Source of the DNA: Siphonodentalium dalli
Lineage: Eukaryota > Mollusca > Scaphopoda > Gadilida > Siphonodentaliidae
Direction of reading: 5' to 3'
NCBI GenBank assembly: GCA_032622095.1
Contig: CP136063.1
Location: 267,089,426 to 267,153,425 of the forward strand
DNA length: 64,000 bases
Shown piece after piece: positions 12,626-23,695 of the stretch; the stretch's first letter is position 1; the number at the start of each line of letters is the position of its first letter. The notes below the pieces were generated by a model. It worked only from the letters and a program-made list of their open reading frames with translations, searched no databases and was not told the origin of the DNA. Made by a program: the position numbers and the translations under genes.

Positions 12626-15600
12626 CAACGTTTAGTCGGATTCGGTTTAGTTAACAGCTCTAACGTTTAGTCGGATTCGGTTTAGTTAACAGCTCTAACG
12701 TTTAGTCGGATTCGGTTTAGTTAACAGCTCTAACGTTTAGTCGGATTCGGTTTAGTTAACAGCTCTAACGTTTAGTCGGATTCGGTTTAGTTAACAGCTC
12801 TAACGCTTAGTCGGATTCGGTTTAGTTAACAGCTCTAACGTTTAGTCGGATTCGGTTTAGTTAACAGCTCTAACGTTTAGTCGGATTCGGTTTAGTTAAC
12901 ATCTCTAACGTTTAGTCGGATTCGGTTTAGTTAACAGCTCTAACGCTTAGTCGGATTCGGTTTAGTTAACAGCTCTAACGTTTAGTCGGATTCGGTTTAG
13001 TTAACAGCTCTAACGTTTAGTCGGATTCGGTTTAGTTAACATCTCTAACGTTTAGTCGGATTCGGTTTAGTTAACAGCTCTAACGTTTAGTCGGATTCGG
13101 TTTAGTTAACAGCTCTAACGTTTAGTCGGATTCGGTTTAGTTAACAGCTCTAACGTTTAGTCGGATTCGGTTTAGTTAACAGCTCTAACGTTTAGTTGGA
13201 TTCAGTTTAGTTAACAGCTCTAACGTTTAGTCGGATTCGGTTTAGTTAACAGCTCTAACGTTTAGTCGGATTCGGTTTAGTTAACAGCTCTAACGTTTAG
13301 TCGGATTCGGTTTAGTTAACAGCTCTAACGTTTAGTCGGATTCGGTTTAGTTAACAGCTCTAACGTTTAGTCGGATTCGGTTTAGTTAACAGCTCTAACG
13401 TTTAGTCGGATTCGGTTTAGTTAACAGCTCTAACGTTTAGTCGCATTCGGTTTAGTTAACAGCTCTAACGTTTAGTCGCATTCGGTTTAGTTAACAGCTC
13501 TAACTTTTAGTCGGATTCGGTTTAGTTAACAGCTCTAACGTTTAGTCGGATTCGGTTTAGTTAACAGCTCTAACGTTTAGTCGGATTCGGTTTAGTTAAC
13601 AGCTCTAACGTTTAGTCGGATTCGGTTTAGTTAACAGCTCTAACGTTTAGTCGGATTCAGTTTAGTTAACAGCTCTAACGTTTAGTCGGATTCGGTTTAG
13701 TTAACAGCTCTAACGTTTAGTCGGATTCGGTTCAGTTAACATCTCTAACGTTTAGTCGGATTCGGTTCAGTTAACATCTCTAACGTTTAGTCGGATTCGG
13801 TTTAGTTAACAGCTCTAACGTTTAGTCGGATTCGGTTTAGTTAACAGCTCTAACGTTTAGTCGGATTCGGTTTAGTTAACATCTCTAACGTTTAGTCGGA
13901 TTCGGTTTAGTTAACAGCTCTAACGTTTAGTCGGATTCGGTTTAGTTAACAGCTCTAACGTTTAGTCGGATTCGGTTTAGTTAACAGCTCTAACGTTTAG
14001 TCGGATTCTGTTTAGTTAACAGCTCTAACGTTTAGTCGCATTCGGTTTAGTTAACAGCTCTAACGTTTAGTCGCATTCGGTTTAGTTAACAGCTCTAACG
14101 TTTAGTCGGATTCGGTTTAGTTAACAGCTCTAACGATTAGTCGGATTCGGTTTAGTTAACAGCTCTAATGTTTAGTCGGATTCGGTTTAGTTAAGCGCTA
14201 ACGTTTAGTCGGATTCGGTTTAGTTAAGCTCTAACGTTTAGTCGGATTCGGTTTAGTTAACAGCTTTAACGTTTAGTCGGATTCGGGTTAGTTAACAGCT
14301 CTAACGTTTAGTCGGATTCGGTTTAGTTAACAGCTCTAACGTTTAGTCGGATTCGGTTTAGTTAACAGCTCTAACGTTTAGTCGGATTCGGTTTAGTTAA
14401 CAGCTCTAACGTTTAGTCGGATTCGGTTTAGTTAACAGCTCTAACGTTTAGTCGGATTCGGTTTAGTTAACAGCTCTAACGTTTAGTCGGATTCGGTTCA
14501 GTTAACATCTCTAACGTTTAGTCGGATTCGGTTTAGTTAACAGCTCTAACGTTTAGTCGGATTCGGTTTAGTTAACAGCTCTAACGTTTAGTCGGATTCG
14601 GTTTAGTTAACATCTCTAACGTTTAGTCGGATTCGGTTTAGTTAACAGCTCTAACGTTTAGTCGGATTCGGTTTAGTTAACAGCTCTAACGTTTAGTCGG
14701 ATTCGGTTTAGTTAACAGCTCTAACGTTTAGTCGGATTCGGTTTAGTTAACAGCTCTAACGTTTAGTCGGATTCGGTTTAGTTAACAGCTCTAACGTTTA
14801 GTCGGATTCGGTTTAGTTAACAGCTCTAACGTTTAGTCGGATTCGGTTTAGTTAACAGCTCTAACGTTTAGTCGGATTCGGTTTAGTTAACAGCTCTAAC
14901 GTTTAGTCGGATTCGGTTCAGTTAACATCTCTAACGTTTAGTCGGATTCGGTTTAGTTAACAGCTCTAACGTTTAGTCGGATTCGGTTTAGTTAACAGCT
15001 CTAACGTTTAGTCGGATTCGGTTTAGTTAACATCTCTAACGTTTAGTCGGATTCGGTTTAGTTAACAGCTCTAACGTTTAGTCGGATTCGGTTTAGTTAA
15101 CAGCTCTAACGTTTAGTCGGATTCGGTTTAGTTAACAGCTCTAACGTTTAGTCGGATTCTGTTTAGTTAACAGCTCTAACGTTTAGTCGCATTCGGTTTA
15201 GTTAACAGCTCTAACGTTTAGTCGGATTCGGTTTAGTTAACAGCTCTAACGTTTAGTCGGATTCGGTTTAGTTAACAGCTCTAACGTTTAGTCGGATTCG
15301 GTTTAGTTAACAGCTCTAACGTTTAGTCGGATTCGGTTTAGTTAACATCTCTAATGTTTAGTCGGATTCGGTTTAGTTAAGCGCTAACGTTTAGTCGGAT
15401 TCGGTTTAGTTAAGCTCTAACGTTTAGTCGGATTCGGTTTAGTTAACAGCTCTAACGTTTAGTCGGATTCGGGTTAGTTAACAGCTCTAACGTTTAGTCG
15501 GATTCGGTTTAGTTAACAGCTCTAACGTTTAGTCGGATTCGGTTTAGTTAACAGCTCTAACGTTTAGTCGGATTCGGTTTAGTTAACAGCTCTAACGTTT

Positions 15601-16140
15601 AGTCGGATTCGGTTTAGTTAACATCTCTAACGTTTAGTCGGATTCGGTTTAGTTAACAGCTCTAACGTTTAGTCGGATTCTGTTTAGTTAACAGCTCTAA
15701 CGTTTAGTCGCATTCGGTTTAGTTAACAGCTCTAACGTTTAGTCGCATTCGGTTTAGTTAACAGCTCTAACGTTTAGTCGCATTCGGTTTAGTTAACAGC
15801 TCTAACGTTTAGTCGGATTCGGTTTAGTTAACAGCTCTAACGTTTAGTCGGATTCGGTTTAGTTAACAGCTCTAACGTTTAGTCGGATTCGGTTTAGTTA
15901 ACAGCTCTAACGTTTAGTCGGATTCGGTTTAGTTAACAGCTCTAACGTTTAGTCGGATTCGGTTTAGTTAACAGCTCTAACGTTTAGTCGGATTCGGTTT
16001 AGTTAACAGCTCTAACGTTTAGTCGGATTCGGTTTAGTTAACAGCTCTAACGTTTAGTCGGATTCGGTTTAGTTAACAGCTCTAACGTTTAGTCGGATTC
16101 GGTTTAGTTAACAGCTCTAACGTTTAGTCGGATTCGGTTG
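12626..16140 (+). repeat. 35-bp satellite array, about 100 units
   Basis: The unit is TAACGTTTAGTCGGATTCGG followed by TTTAGTTAACAGCTC, repeated head to tail with few changes. Recurrent variants include ACATCTC for ACAGCTC, GCATTCGG for GGATTCGG, GGTTCAG for GGTTTAG, and shortened units ending GTTAAGCGC or GTTAAGCTC. The shortened pair appears at about 14191-14230 and again at about 15377-15417, offset by 1186 bp, which shows that a block of about 34 units was duplicated within the array. The array stops 173 bp from the 3' end of the GT31 gene. No coding role is supported. Confidence 0.97.
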
Positions 16141-16312
16141 ACTGAACGTTGTGTTAGAGTCTGACTAAATCTTAGTTACATTTAACCCAATTTTTTGAGT
16201 GAAGACCACTTAACAAGTGGTGACAATATGTGGGTTGAAGGTGTCTACTTCACCAGTAATTTTGATAATTGAATGGTACAGTCATAAAGACATATGTTGG
16301 TTTTGCTTCATG

Positions 16313-17488
16313 TCATGTGTTTGAATTCGTACAGTTGTCATATGTTTTTGCAACAGTGATTTCCTTATACAAACGATACATAGACCCCGTTGAGATATTT
16401 ACACTGTTTAAACGACGATTAGTCACAAAGTCACAAGCAGTGGCTTTTCTGGTAGCCCAAAAGGAGAAACCACGGTGCCCCATGTGTCCGATACCAGCAA
16501 CACGGGCAGTAACTCCGGTTATAAACACATCTTCCACAGGAATCAACGGTACGAACTCAACAACATCTAGAAGACGTCCCAGTGAAATGGAGTCCAACAC
16601 ATATGTACCACCAGTGACGTAAGGCGGAAGAACAGGAAACGGATAAACACTCTCCGGCACTGACCACCTATCACGTGGATCTCGAATGACCTTCGAATCT
16701 GTCGTGAAGGCCCCAATAATCTTTCCGCTGAGTAGATTGTCACTGTGAACTAGTTTCCATAACAACGGGACGTTAATATAGACATCATCATCCGCCTTAG
16801 CAACGAATTTTACATTTTTTAATCTGGACCGTATCCACAGAAACCCACCTAATATCTTTTGACTCAAGTTTTCATATTCGTCACTGGTATTTATTTGAAG
16901 AATATCACCATGTCTGCTGTTTTCTATTACAAGAGAATCATCAAAGAACTTGTCTTGTCCTTTTCCAATGACAAATATGGTTGCCATCTCGATGTCACTC
17001 TCCGTACTCCAAGTTTTTCGAATAGCTGCCCTGTAATCCTCATGACCATGACAAGAGCACACAACGACAACCAATGACACTTCACTGGAAATAACGGGTT
17101 CAATGATAATTTCGCTTGGCAAGTTGAACTGTCGTTCTCGTTTCTTGAAATATTGTTTTTCTCGAGCAGATAATACACGAGTTTGTGAACTACCAAGTTG
17201 AGAACGAGTTTGTGGACTACCAAGTTGAGAAGTACGCAGCAAGATTGGTGTGTTCGGTTGATTGGTCACCTTTTCATTTCCAGAATGGACTGCTGGGTAA
17301 TCTTTGTTTCTCTGGTTAAATAACCGGCGTGTGCGAATAGCCGATTTGTCGCCATCCAACAACATCTGTGACGAATAATATAAGCTGCAGACAATGAGTG
17401 AAAACGCAACGCTGACATAAATATACATCCTTGTTCTACCGAACATCGAGAGAATTGTACATGCACGCATTTCGATAGTTGTATACAC
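16313..17488 (-). CDS. Beta-1,3-glycosyltransferase, GT31 (galactosyltransferase) family, type II membrane protein
   Basis: The 391-residue protein has a short cytoplasmic end, one membrane anchor at about residues 22-38 (YIYVSVAFSLIVCSLYY), a stem to about 135, and a catalytic domain with the GT31 signatures RAAIRKTW (153-160), KADDDVYIN (231-239, the metal-binding DDD), PPYVTGGTYVLDS (288-300) and VEDVFITG (318-325). Enzymes of this family sit in the Golgi and move galactose, GlcNAc or GalNAc from UDP-sugars in beta-1,3 linkage onto glycoproteins or glycolipids; the donor and acceptor cannot be told from sequence. The stem holds a duplicated SQLGS(P/S)QTR. Length and a single exon fit the family. 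Met1 was taken as start, but Met7, 15 or 21 would also keep the anchor. A 35-bp satellite lies just past its 3' end, and no clear polyadenylation signal was seen before it. Confidence 0.93.
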   Translation of the reverse strand: MYTTIEMRACTILSMFGRTRMYIYVSVAFSLIVCSLYYSSQMLLDGDKSAIRTRRLFNQRNKDYPAVHSGNEKVTNQPNTPILLRTSQLGSPQTRSQLGSSQTRVLSAREKQYFKKRERQFNLPSEIIIEPVISSEVSLVVVVCSCHGHEDYRAAIRKTWSTESDIEMATIFVIGKGQDKFFDDSLVIENSRHGDILQINTSDEYENLSQKILGGFLWIRSRLKNVKFVAKADDDVYINVPLLWKLVHSDNLLSGKIIGAFTTDSKVIRDPRDRWSVPESVYPFPVLPPYVTGGTYVLDSISLGRLLDVVEFVPLIPVEDVFITGVTARVAGIGHMGHRGFSFWATRKATACDFVTNRRLNSVNISTGSMYRLYKEITVAKTYDNCTNSNT

Positions 17489-17861
17489 AAAGTAAAAATA
17501 AGATATTAGTTACAAGCTTTCCGATACAGTGTTGATGCCTCTAGATTCCAACAGACAACAGTACAACCTCGACTGATAACTCTCCCCCAAGACATCGATC
17601 CACAGTGTGTTACTAAGGACTCTTTCGATCGAAAATGGTCTTCACATGTCTTTCATTTTACCGCTGCAAATATAAATTTAAGAATCAGTCTATATATAGG
17701 ATTGTATTGCTTTATTCTCTGGTCGGTCCAATTAATAAAATGAATGAATATTGAGAACACGAAATTATACAAAAGATTCACAGAATGGAAAGCAATTATG
17801 TACAAAATATACAGTGACCTCCCAATCGTCCTCATCGTCACAACCATTAATCTTAAGCATC
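17489..17861. other. Region upstream of the GT31 gene
   Basis: This interval should contain the promoter and 5' untranslated region of the minus-strand glycosyltransferase gene. No TATA box or initiator in a convincing position was identified. A short open frame at 17653-17847 on the minus strand has no recognisable motif. Confidence 0.35.
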
Positions 17862-18340
17862 ATCTAGATCATGATCATCACCGTCATCGATAAGTATCAT
17901 CACCATCACCATCATCATTATCATTACCGTCATCGTCATCGTCATCAATATCGTCATCATCATCGCCGTCACCATCATCGTCGTCGTCATCATTATTATT
18001 GCAACATGATTATCATCGTCATAATCATCAGTAGTTTTGCACCATCACATCATCGTCATCATCATCATCATCATCATCATATTCATCACCATCATCATCA
18101 TATTCATCAACATCATCATCATCACCGTCTTATCGTCATCACGATCAGTATCGTCATCAACATCGTCAATATCATCGTCATCGTCGTCATCATCGTCGTC
18201 ATTATTATTGCAACATGATCATCATCGTCATAATCATCAGTAGCTTTGCACCATCACATCATCGTCATCATATTCATCACCATCACCGTCTTCACCATCA
18301 CTTCGTCATCATGATCATCACAATCAACAGCATCATAATA
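17862..18340. repeat. (ATC)n / (GTC)n trinucleotide-rich tract with internal duplication
   Basis: Almost the whole interval is ATC, ATT and GTC triplets. Two landmarks, GCAACATGAT at 18001 and again at 18210, followed in both cases by ATCATCGTCATAATCATCAG, show a duplicated block with a period of about 209 bp. The poly-histidine reading frame it creates (17871-18218) is a by-product of the triplet repeat. Confidence 0.95.
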
Positions 18341-18512
18341 TATCCATAGTATTCGAATCTGTATTCTTGATTGTTCGCGAACGACTGGTTATCAAGACGG
18401 ACAAGACCAATTATCGCGAACAGGTTACGAACATGTTCTTGCAACATCCTGGCAATTCGAACGCCCGAGAAGAACAGGCCAGGAACCTGTTCGCGGGTTT
18501 GGATTCTCCCTC

Positions 18513-18983
18513 ACCGAATTAGGGCCGGGAACCTATACGTCATAATTTGCTAACAAAAAAATGGCGCCAAAATGTCTCGCATCGAAGTGACTATTCATCG
18601 TTTTATTCATCTATATAAATCAAAAAAATGGCGAATGAACTATGTATCAACTTAAGCTAGCTTACAATGAATCCCGTCGCCACATCAATATGACTGAATT
18701 GTTTACGGAGATATAAGACTTTGTGTTCAAGTGATTTAGGTCACCATTGTTCGAGGTTGTGAAATTTGAACGCCAAAATCTCTTTAAACAAATCTGTTCG
18801 ATCTAAAATCCGAGCTGATCGAGTTGTTGTGATAGCTCGTTAGTATAATAGATTGCTGATATCTTCTGTAGAAAAATATAGGAAAAAACTATAATGTTGA
18901 AATTTTGCCTGGCATGATATCATGCCGCCATTTTCGTGCAAATTATGACGAGTATATATTCCCGGTTCTGACTTAATTGCCTG
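18513..18983. mobile_element. MITE with inverted termini of about 50 bp
   Basis: The left end (ACCGAATTAGGGCCGGGAAC then CGTCATAATTTGC and AAAATGGCG) is matched in reverse complement at the right end (CGCCATTTTCGTGCAAATTATGACG then CCCGGTTCTGACTTAATT, about 18926-18983). Total length is about 470 bp, with no open frame of interest. This is a typical miniature inverted-repeat element; the superfamily is not assigned. Confidence 0.75.
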
Positions 18984-19732
18984 CAAACATATGCAATAAC
19001 AACCCTTTCCCTGTGTCTCCCCTAGCTTCCAGTGATGATTTGGGCTGAAGGAGTCACTGTCACCAAAAAATTGCTGGTGGGAACACAGGTTTTGAAATGT
19101 GCCGATGTTTACACATGTGGGTTTTTAAATCTCGTTCTAAATGACGTTTAGTTTTCGTGTCTGTCATGATTTCTGTTAGAAAACAACTGTTTACGTTCCA
19201 ATTATCATTAAAATGAACTGAAACAAACTGTTGATTGTCGCCAGACTGTGTTAGTGCCGATCACAAACCCAAGTACCATTTAGCACATTTTCAAAACATG
19301 CATGTACCCTTAAGCACTTTTTTTGGTGAGAGTGACCCCTCAGCCTAATTTCGGTCAATGTGGGTGTACAACGTACTTTTTGTGGCCGAAGATATTTCAC
19401 ACATTGAAACGGCATATTACTTGTTAGAGGTGTCGATGCCGTGTGTCGCATCTTGTCACAAATGTATTAGCCTATTTCGCGTTCGTTCACATTCCTTGCT
19501 TGAACGCAAACAACATCGCAGCCATCCCGGAGAGCCGGGAAAGCGACACCCATAAATTATTCTAACCGCAGTTGGTTTATATTGTCTTCCAGCTGTGTTT
19601 GTTTGTCGGGGACCGAAACGCCTGGCTCTTTTAAGCAAATTGTTTTATCGATTCAGTGACTGCTATACCCTCAATCCATCAAGTAGTGTAATGGGATTCT
19701 AAGACAAGTTAATTCGGAGTGTTTCATAGGGA
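18984..19732. other. Intergenic sequence, nothing recognised
   Basis: Short open frames on both strands at 19251-19638 have no recognisable domain. No repeats or RNA genes seen. Confidence 0.45.
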
Positions 19733-20158
19733 AATGCGAAAATAATGACGGTATACATGTTTACACAGCCCATGGTTTGTCTGTAACCGTGCCACCAATA
19801 GTGGTGCCTTAATGACGGTACACATGTTTACAGAGCCCATGCTTTGTCTGTGACCGTACCACCCATAGTGGTGCCTTAATGACGGTACACATGTTTACAC
19901 AGCCCATGCTTTGTCTGTGACCGTAACACCCATAGTGGTGCTTTAATGATGGTACACATGTTTACAGAGCCCATGCTTTGTCTGTGACCGTTCAACCCAT
20001 AGTGGTGCCTTAATGCGAAAATAATGACGGTATACATGTTTACACAGCCCATGCTTTGTCTGTGACCGTACCACCCATAGTGGTGCCTTAATGACGGTAC
20101 ACATGTTTACACAGCCCATGCTTTGTCTGTGACCGTACCACCCATGGTGATGCCTTAA
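19733..20158 (+). repeat. 67-bp tandem repeat, six units in a higher-order arrangement
   Basis: The unit AATGACGGTACACATGTTTA ... ACCCATAGTGGTGCCTT starts at 19744, 19811, 19878 and 19945, then at about 20022 and 20091. Before the first and the fifth unit the same short leader AATGCGAAAAT occurs, 279 bp apart. So a block of four units plus leader was itself duplicated. Two units carry CATGCTTTGTCTGTGACCGT nearly unchanged, which points to recent homogenisation. Confidence 0.95.
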
Positions 20159-20228
20159 TTTTCGCCTGGACCGAGTTGACCCAATGCCCGACCATTAATG
20201 TTCCTGGTATCGGTATTACATGGCCTCT

Positions 20229-20561
20229 ACACTGCCAAAAAGGATTTTCTTACTTTTATGGGGGAAAAACTTAAAACAAGACATATTATCTTGGGAGTAT
20301 TCCTAGAAAATTTTCTTACATCAAATTTTCTAATATTTAGAAAATTAATTTAACTTATATTCTAATTATGAGAATATTTTTCTCATATTTTCTAAAAGAA
20401 AGAAATAATTTTTTAAATCTTAGAAAGTTTTTTTCTCAATATCTAGAAAGGTCAGAAATAATTTCTTAAATCCTAGAAATGTTTCTTCTCAATATCTAGA
20501 AAAGGTAAGAAATGTGTTCTTTATACATCCTCGAAATTCTATTTCTATGCCAGTGTATATG
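20229..20561 (-). mobile_element. AT-rich dispersed repeat, family A, copy 2
   Basis: This is the reverse complement of the repeat at the start of the window. Its ends read CTACACTGCCAAAAAGG and TATGCCAGTGTATATG, short inverted termini (CACTGCCA / TGCCAGTG). The interior again repeats TCTAGAAA words. It has no coding capacity, so it is probably a MITE. It directly follows the 67-bp array. Confidence 0.75.
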
Positions 20562-21582
20562 CTGTAATTATGCAAAGGTATCCGGCTCGGGACAAGGTAT
20601 TTCGGCAATCGGCTTGGACATTTCGCATCTTGTTTTCAGGTGTTGGGGAAGCTTTTTGTTTTATTTCGGCACTTGGACCGGCCCCTATAGCCACGGGGCG
20701 TATTGGCATTTCGCCTTAGACGTATCGGCACTTGACTTCTTTTTCAGCATGATAAGCAAACCGATCACATCACATTTGTAGTCAGCTTTTGGTGGCCGAT
20801 CATATATAAACAACCGTCGCACAGAGAAAACTCAATGAAAATGACGTATACAATTTGTCATTTTGAAATTATGAGTTTGCAATGATAGACCAAAGCGAAG
20901 TTTAGGGAGAAACTCAGAAAGATATTATATACCAACGTCGTTGATAGAAACAGCGATGGTATGGTTAATAATGGAATGCTCTTGTATGTGGACAGATATA
21001 GATATTTCGATTAATTTTTCGGCGATTCGATCTCAGCGAGTCAAGGCAGAGTAGAAACGAAAGATTGGTGACTAACCGACAAGCTAGCAAACAATATAAG
21101 ATGCAACTTTCCGAGCGCATGCGGCAGCAGGATGGGGGGGGGGGGGGTAACAATGCGACTAAAGAGAAGACATTATATGACGTCATTTAAACCGCCAAAG
21201 CCGACATACGTCATGTAAATATGGAAAGTGGCGTGTTATATATAGATATCAGGGCTCCACGGGGAAACCTCGTGATAACGGTTGGCGACCATGGCATAAC
21301 AAGGACATCTACTGAAGCTGGAGGGTCAGGTTTCATATTTCTGCAGTTTTGGACCAGTCTTCAACAATATGCATTGATATTCTCAACGACTCGGTCGTTT
21401 CCGCTTCGCTGGGGAAATAACCTCTTCCATATATAGAAACCATATTCGCACAATGCTACAATATACGGCCCTGGTAAAAAAAAAAAAAAAAAGGCGACGA
21501 CCTTGACTCGTTGGCGCATATATGTGAATGGAGCACAACGTATTCAGTGTATACCAGTACCAGACTTGACCATCATTAAATA
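20562..21582. other. Intergenic sequence with a (G)n run
   Basis: A frame of 89 codons at 20512-20781 and others near 20965-21436 have no recognised motif. A guanine run of about 13 bases lies near 21135-21147. Nothing else is supported. Confidence 0.45.
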
Positions 21583-21655
21583 GTGATAAATAGTAATAAA
21601 TAGTAATAAATAGTAATAAATAGTAATAAATAGTAATAAATAGTAATAACTATAG
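21583..21655 (+). repeat. 10-bp tandem repeat (AAATAGTAAT)n
   Basis: About seven head-to-tail copies of a decamer, the first with a G variant (AAATAGTGAT). Confidence 0.95.
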
Positions 21656-21742
21656 TTCAAGTTTAACAGACGAGTCTCCAAGCCAAAAGATGCACTTACC
21701 GGTAGCATGCGCATGGTCAATCGCGTGATTTAATTAGACCGA

Positions 21743-21830
21743 GGAGCAGATAGCTCAGTTGGTTTGTGGGCCGACCTCTGAGCTAAACCTTCGACACGGT
21801 CGAGGGTTCGAATCCGACAAAGTATCGGTC
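21743..21830 (+). repeat. tRNA-derived SINE head
   Basis: The sequence contains a near-perfect RNA polymerase III A box (TAGCTCAGTTGG) and B box (GGTTCGAATCC) about 50 bp apart, as in a tRNA gene. The flanks do not form an acceptor stem and the D-to-anticodon region is too long. It is therefore better read as the promoter-bearing head of a SINE than as a working tRNA. About 105 bp of non-tRNA sequence follows before the 142-bp satellite begins. Confidence 0.75.
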
Positions 21831-21936
21831 ACTCTTTGTGATGCTATCTGCATCCCCAGTGCCATGGGCATCACGAATCAACCATTGGTGCCACGATCAG
21901 TGCTTTGGACACGATTCCAGAAGCAAACGAATCTCA

Positions 21937-22812
21937 GAGAACGGTAAGGATTTCGACCGATTTGACGACATGGGTGGGTGGCCCGCCCCAAATACCACCT
22001 AGAAACACCCGACCCCCCACCCATCACCCCCGGGGGGTGCCACCCCGACGGGGTGAAAATGGGGTATGGACCATTTTCGAGAACGGTAAGGATTTCGACC
22101 GATTTGACGGCATGGGTGGGTGGCCCGCTACAAATACCACCTAGAAACACCCCGACCCCCACCCATCACCCCCGGGGGGTGCCACCCCGAGGGGATGAAA
22201 ATGGGGTATGGACCATTTTCGAGAACGGTAAGGATTTCGACCGATTTGACGGCATGGGTGGGTGGCCCGCCCCAAATACCACCTAGAAACACCCCGACCC
22301 CCCACCCATCACCCCGGGGGGTGTCACCCCGAGGGGGTGAAAATGGGGTATGGACCATTTTCGAGAACGGTAAGGATTTCGACCGATTTGACGGCCTGGT
22401 GGGTGGCCCGCCCCAAATACCACCTTGAAACACCCCGACCCCCCACCCATCGCCCCGGGGGGGGGGGGGTGAAAATGGGGTATGGACCATTTTCGAGAAC
22501 GGTAAGGATTTCGACCGATTTGACGGCATGGGTGGGTGGCCCGCCCCAAATACCACCTAGAAACACCCCGACCCCCACCCATCATCCCCGGGGGTGCCAC
22601 CCCGAGGGGGTGAAAATGGGGTATGGACCATTTTCGAGAACGCTAAGGATTTCGACCGATTTGACGGCATGGGTGGGTGGCCCGCCCCAAATACCACCTA
22701 GAAACACCCCGACCCCCCACCCATCACCCCCGGGGGGGGGGGTGCCACCCCGAGGGGGTGAAAATGGGGTATGGACCATTTTCGAGAACGGTAAGGATTT
22801 CGACCGATTTTT
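21937..22812 (+). repeat. 142-bp satellite, left arm of a palindrome, about six units
   Basis: Units start at GAGAACGGTAAGGATTTCGA (21937, 22079, 22221 and so on at about 142-bp spacing). Each contains a C-rich block read on the minus strand as four G-runs (GGGGG, GGG, GGGGG, GGGG with 1-4 base loops), a canonical G-quadruplex pattern. Because 142 is not a multiple of three and the unit lacks stops in several frames, long overlapping open frames occur on both strands; they are not evidence for a protein. Confidence 0.96.
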
Positions 22813-23695
22813 CAGTGCAGCGTGTGTCATAAGCGGGCGTGGCACTTTTTCCGTGCAGTGTGTGCATAAGTCGGCGTGGCACTTTTTAATGCAGCGTGTG
22901 TTATAAGTGGGCGTGTGTTATAATCGGGCGTGGCACACTTTTTCAGTGCAGCGTGTGTTATAATGGGCGTGACACTTTTTTAGTCCAGCGTGTGTTATAA
23001 GTGGGCGTGTGTTATAAGTTCAGCGTGTGTTATAAGTTGGCGTGGCACTTTTTTAATGCAGCGTGTGTTATAAGTGGGCGTGGCACTTTTTAATTGCAGC
23101 GTGTGTTATAATTGGGCGTGGCACTTTTTCAGTGCAGCGTGTGTTATAAGTGGTCGTGGCACTTTTTCAGTGCAGCGTGTGTTAAAAGTGGGCGTGACAC
23201 TTTTTCAGCGCAGCGTGTGTTATAAGTGGGCGTGACACTTTTTTTAGTGCAGCGTGTGTTATAAGTGCAGCGTGTGTTATAAGTGGGCGTGGCACTTTTT
23301 AAATGCAGCGTGTGTTATAAGTGGGCGTGGTACTTTTTCAGTGCAGCGTGTGTTATAAGTGGTCGTGGCACTTTTTCAGTGCAGCGTGTGTTAAAAGTGG
23401 GCGTGACACTTTTTCAGCGCAGCGTGTGTTATAAGTGGGCGTGGCACTTTTTAGTGCAGCGTGTGTTATAAGTGGGCGTGGCACTTTTCAGTGCAGCGTG
23501 TGTCATAAGTGGGCGTGGCACTTTTTCAGAGCAGCGTGTGTTATAAGCGGGTGTGGCATTTTTGTAGTGCAGTGTGTATTATATGTGGGCATGGCACTTT
23601 TTTAGTGCCGCGTGTGTTATAAGTGGGCGTGGCACTTTTTCAGTTCAGCTTGTGTTATAAGTGGGCGTGGCACTTTTTTAGTTCAGCGTGTGTTA
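22813..23695 (+). repeat. 38-bp satellite, inner left arm, about 23 units
   Basis: The unit is GCAGCGTGTGTTATAAGTGG then GCGTGGCACTTTTTCAGT, with length varying by a few bases and some partial units. Most units contain GGGCGTGG, the complement of a CCACGCCC box, and TTATAA. It joins the 142-bp satellite at a breakpoint that is also found, inverted, near 24873. Confidence 0.95.

Noticed and set aside
12626-16140. CRISPR array or telomeric repeat
   Set aside because: Units are contiguous 35-bp copies with no unique spacers, and the unit is not a telomere hexamer. It is a satellite in eukaryotic DNA.
17871-18243. Histidine-rich and isoleucine/serine-rich frames
   Set aside because: Simple trinucleotide repeat read in different frames; not a gene.
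21743-21830. A functional tRNA gene
   Set aside because: A and B boxes are present, but no acceptor stem can be formed and the spacing in the anticodon region is abnormal; a SINE head fits better.
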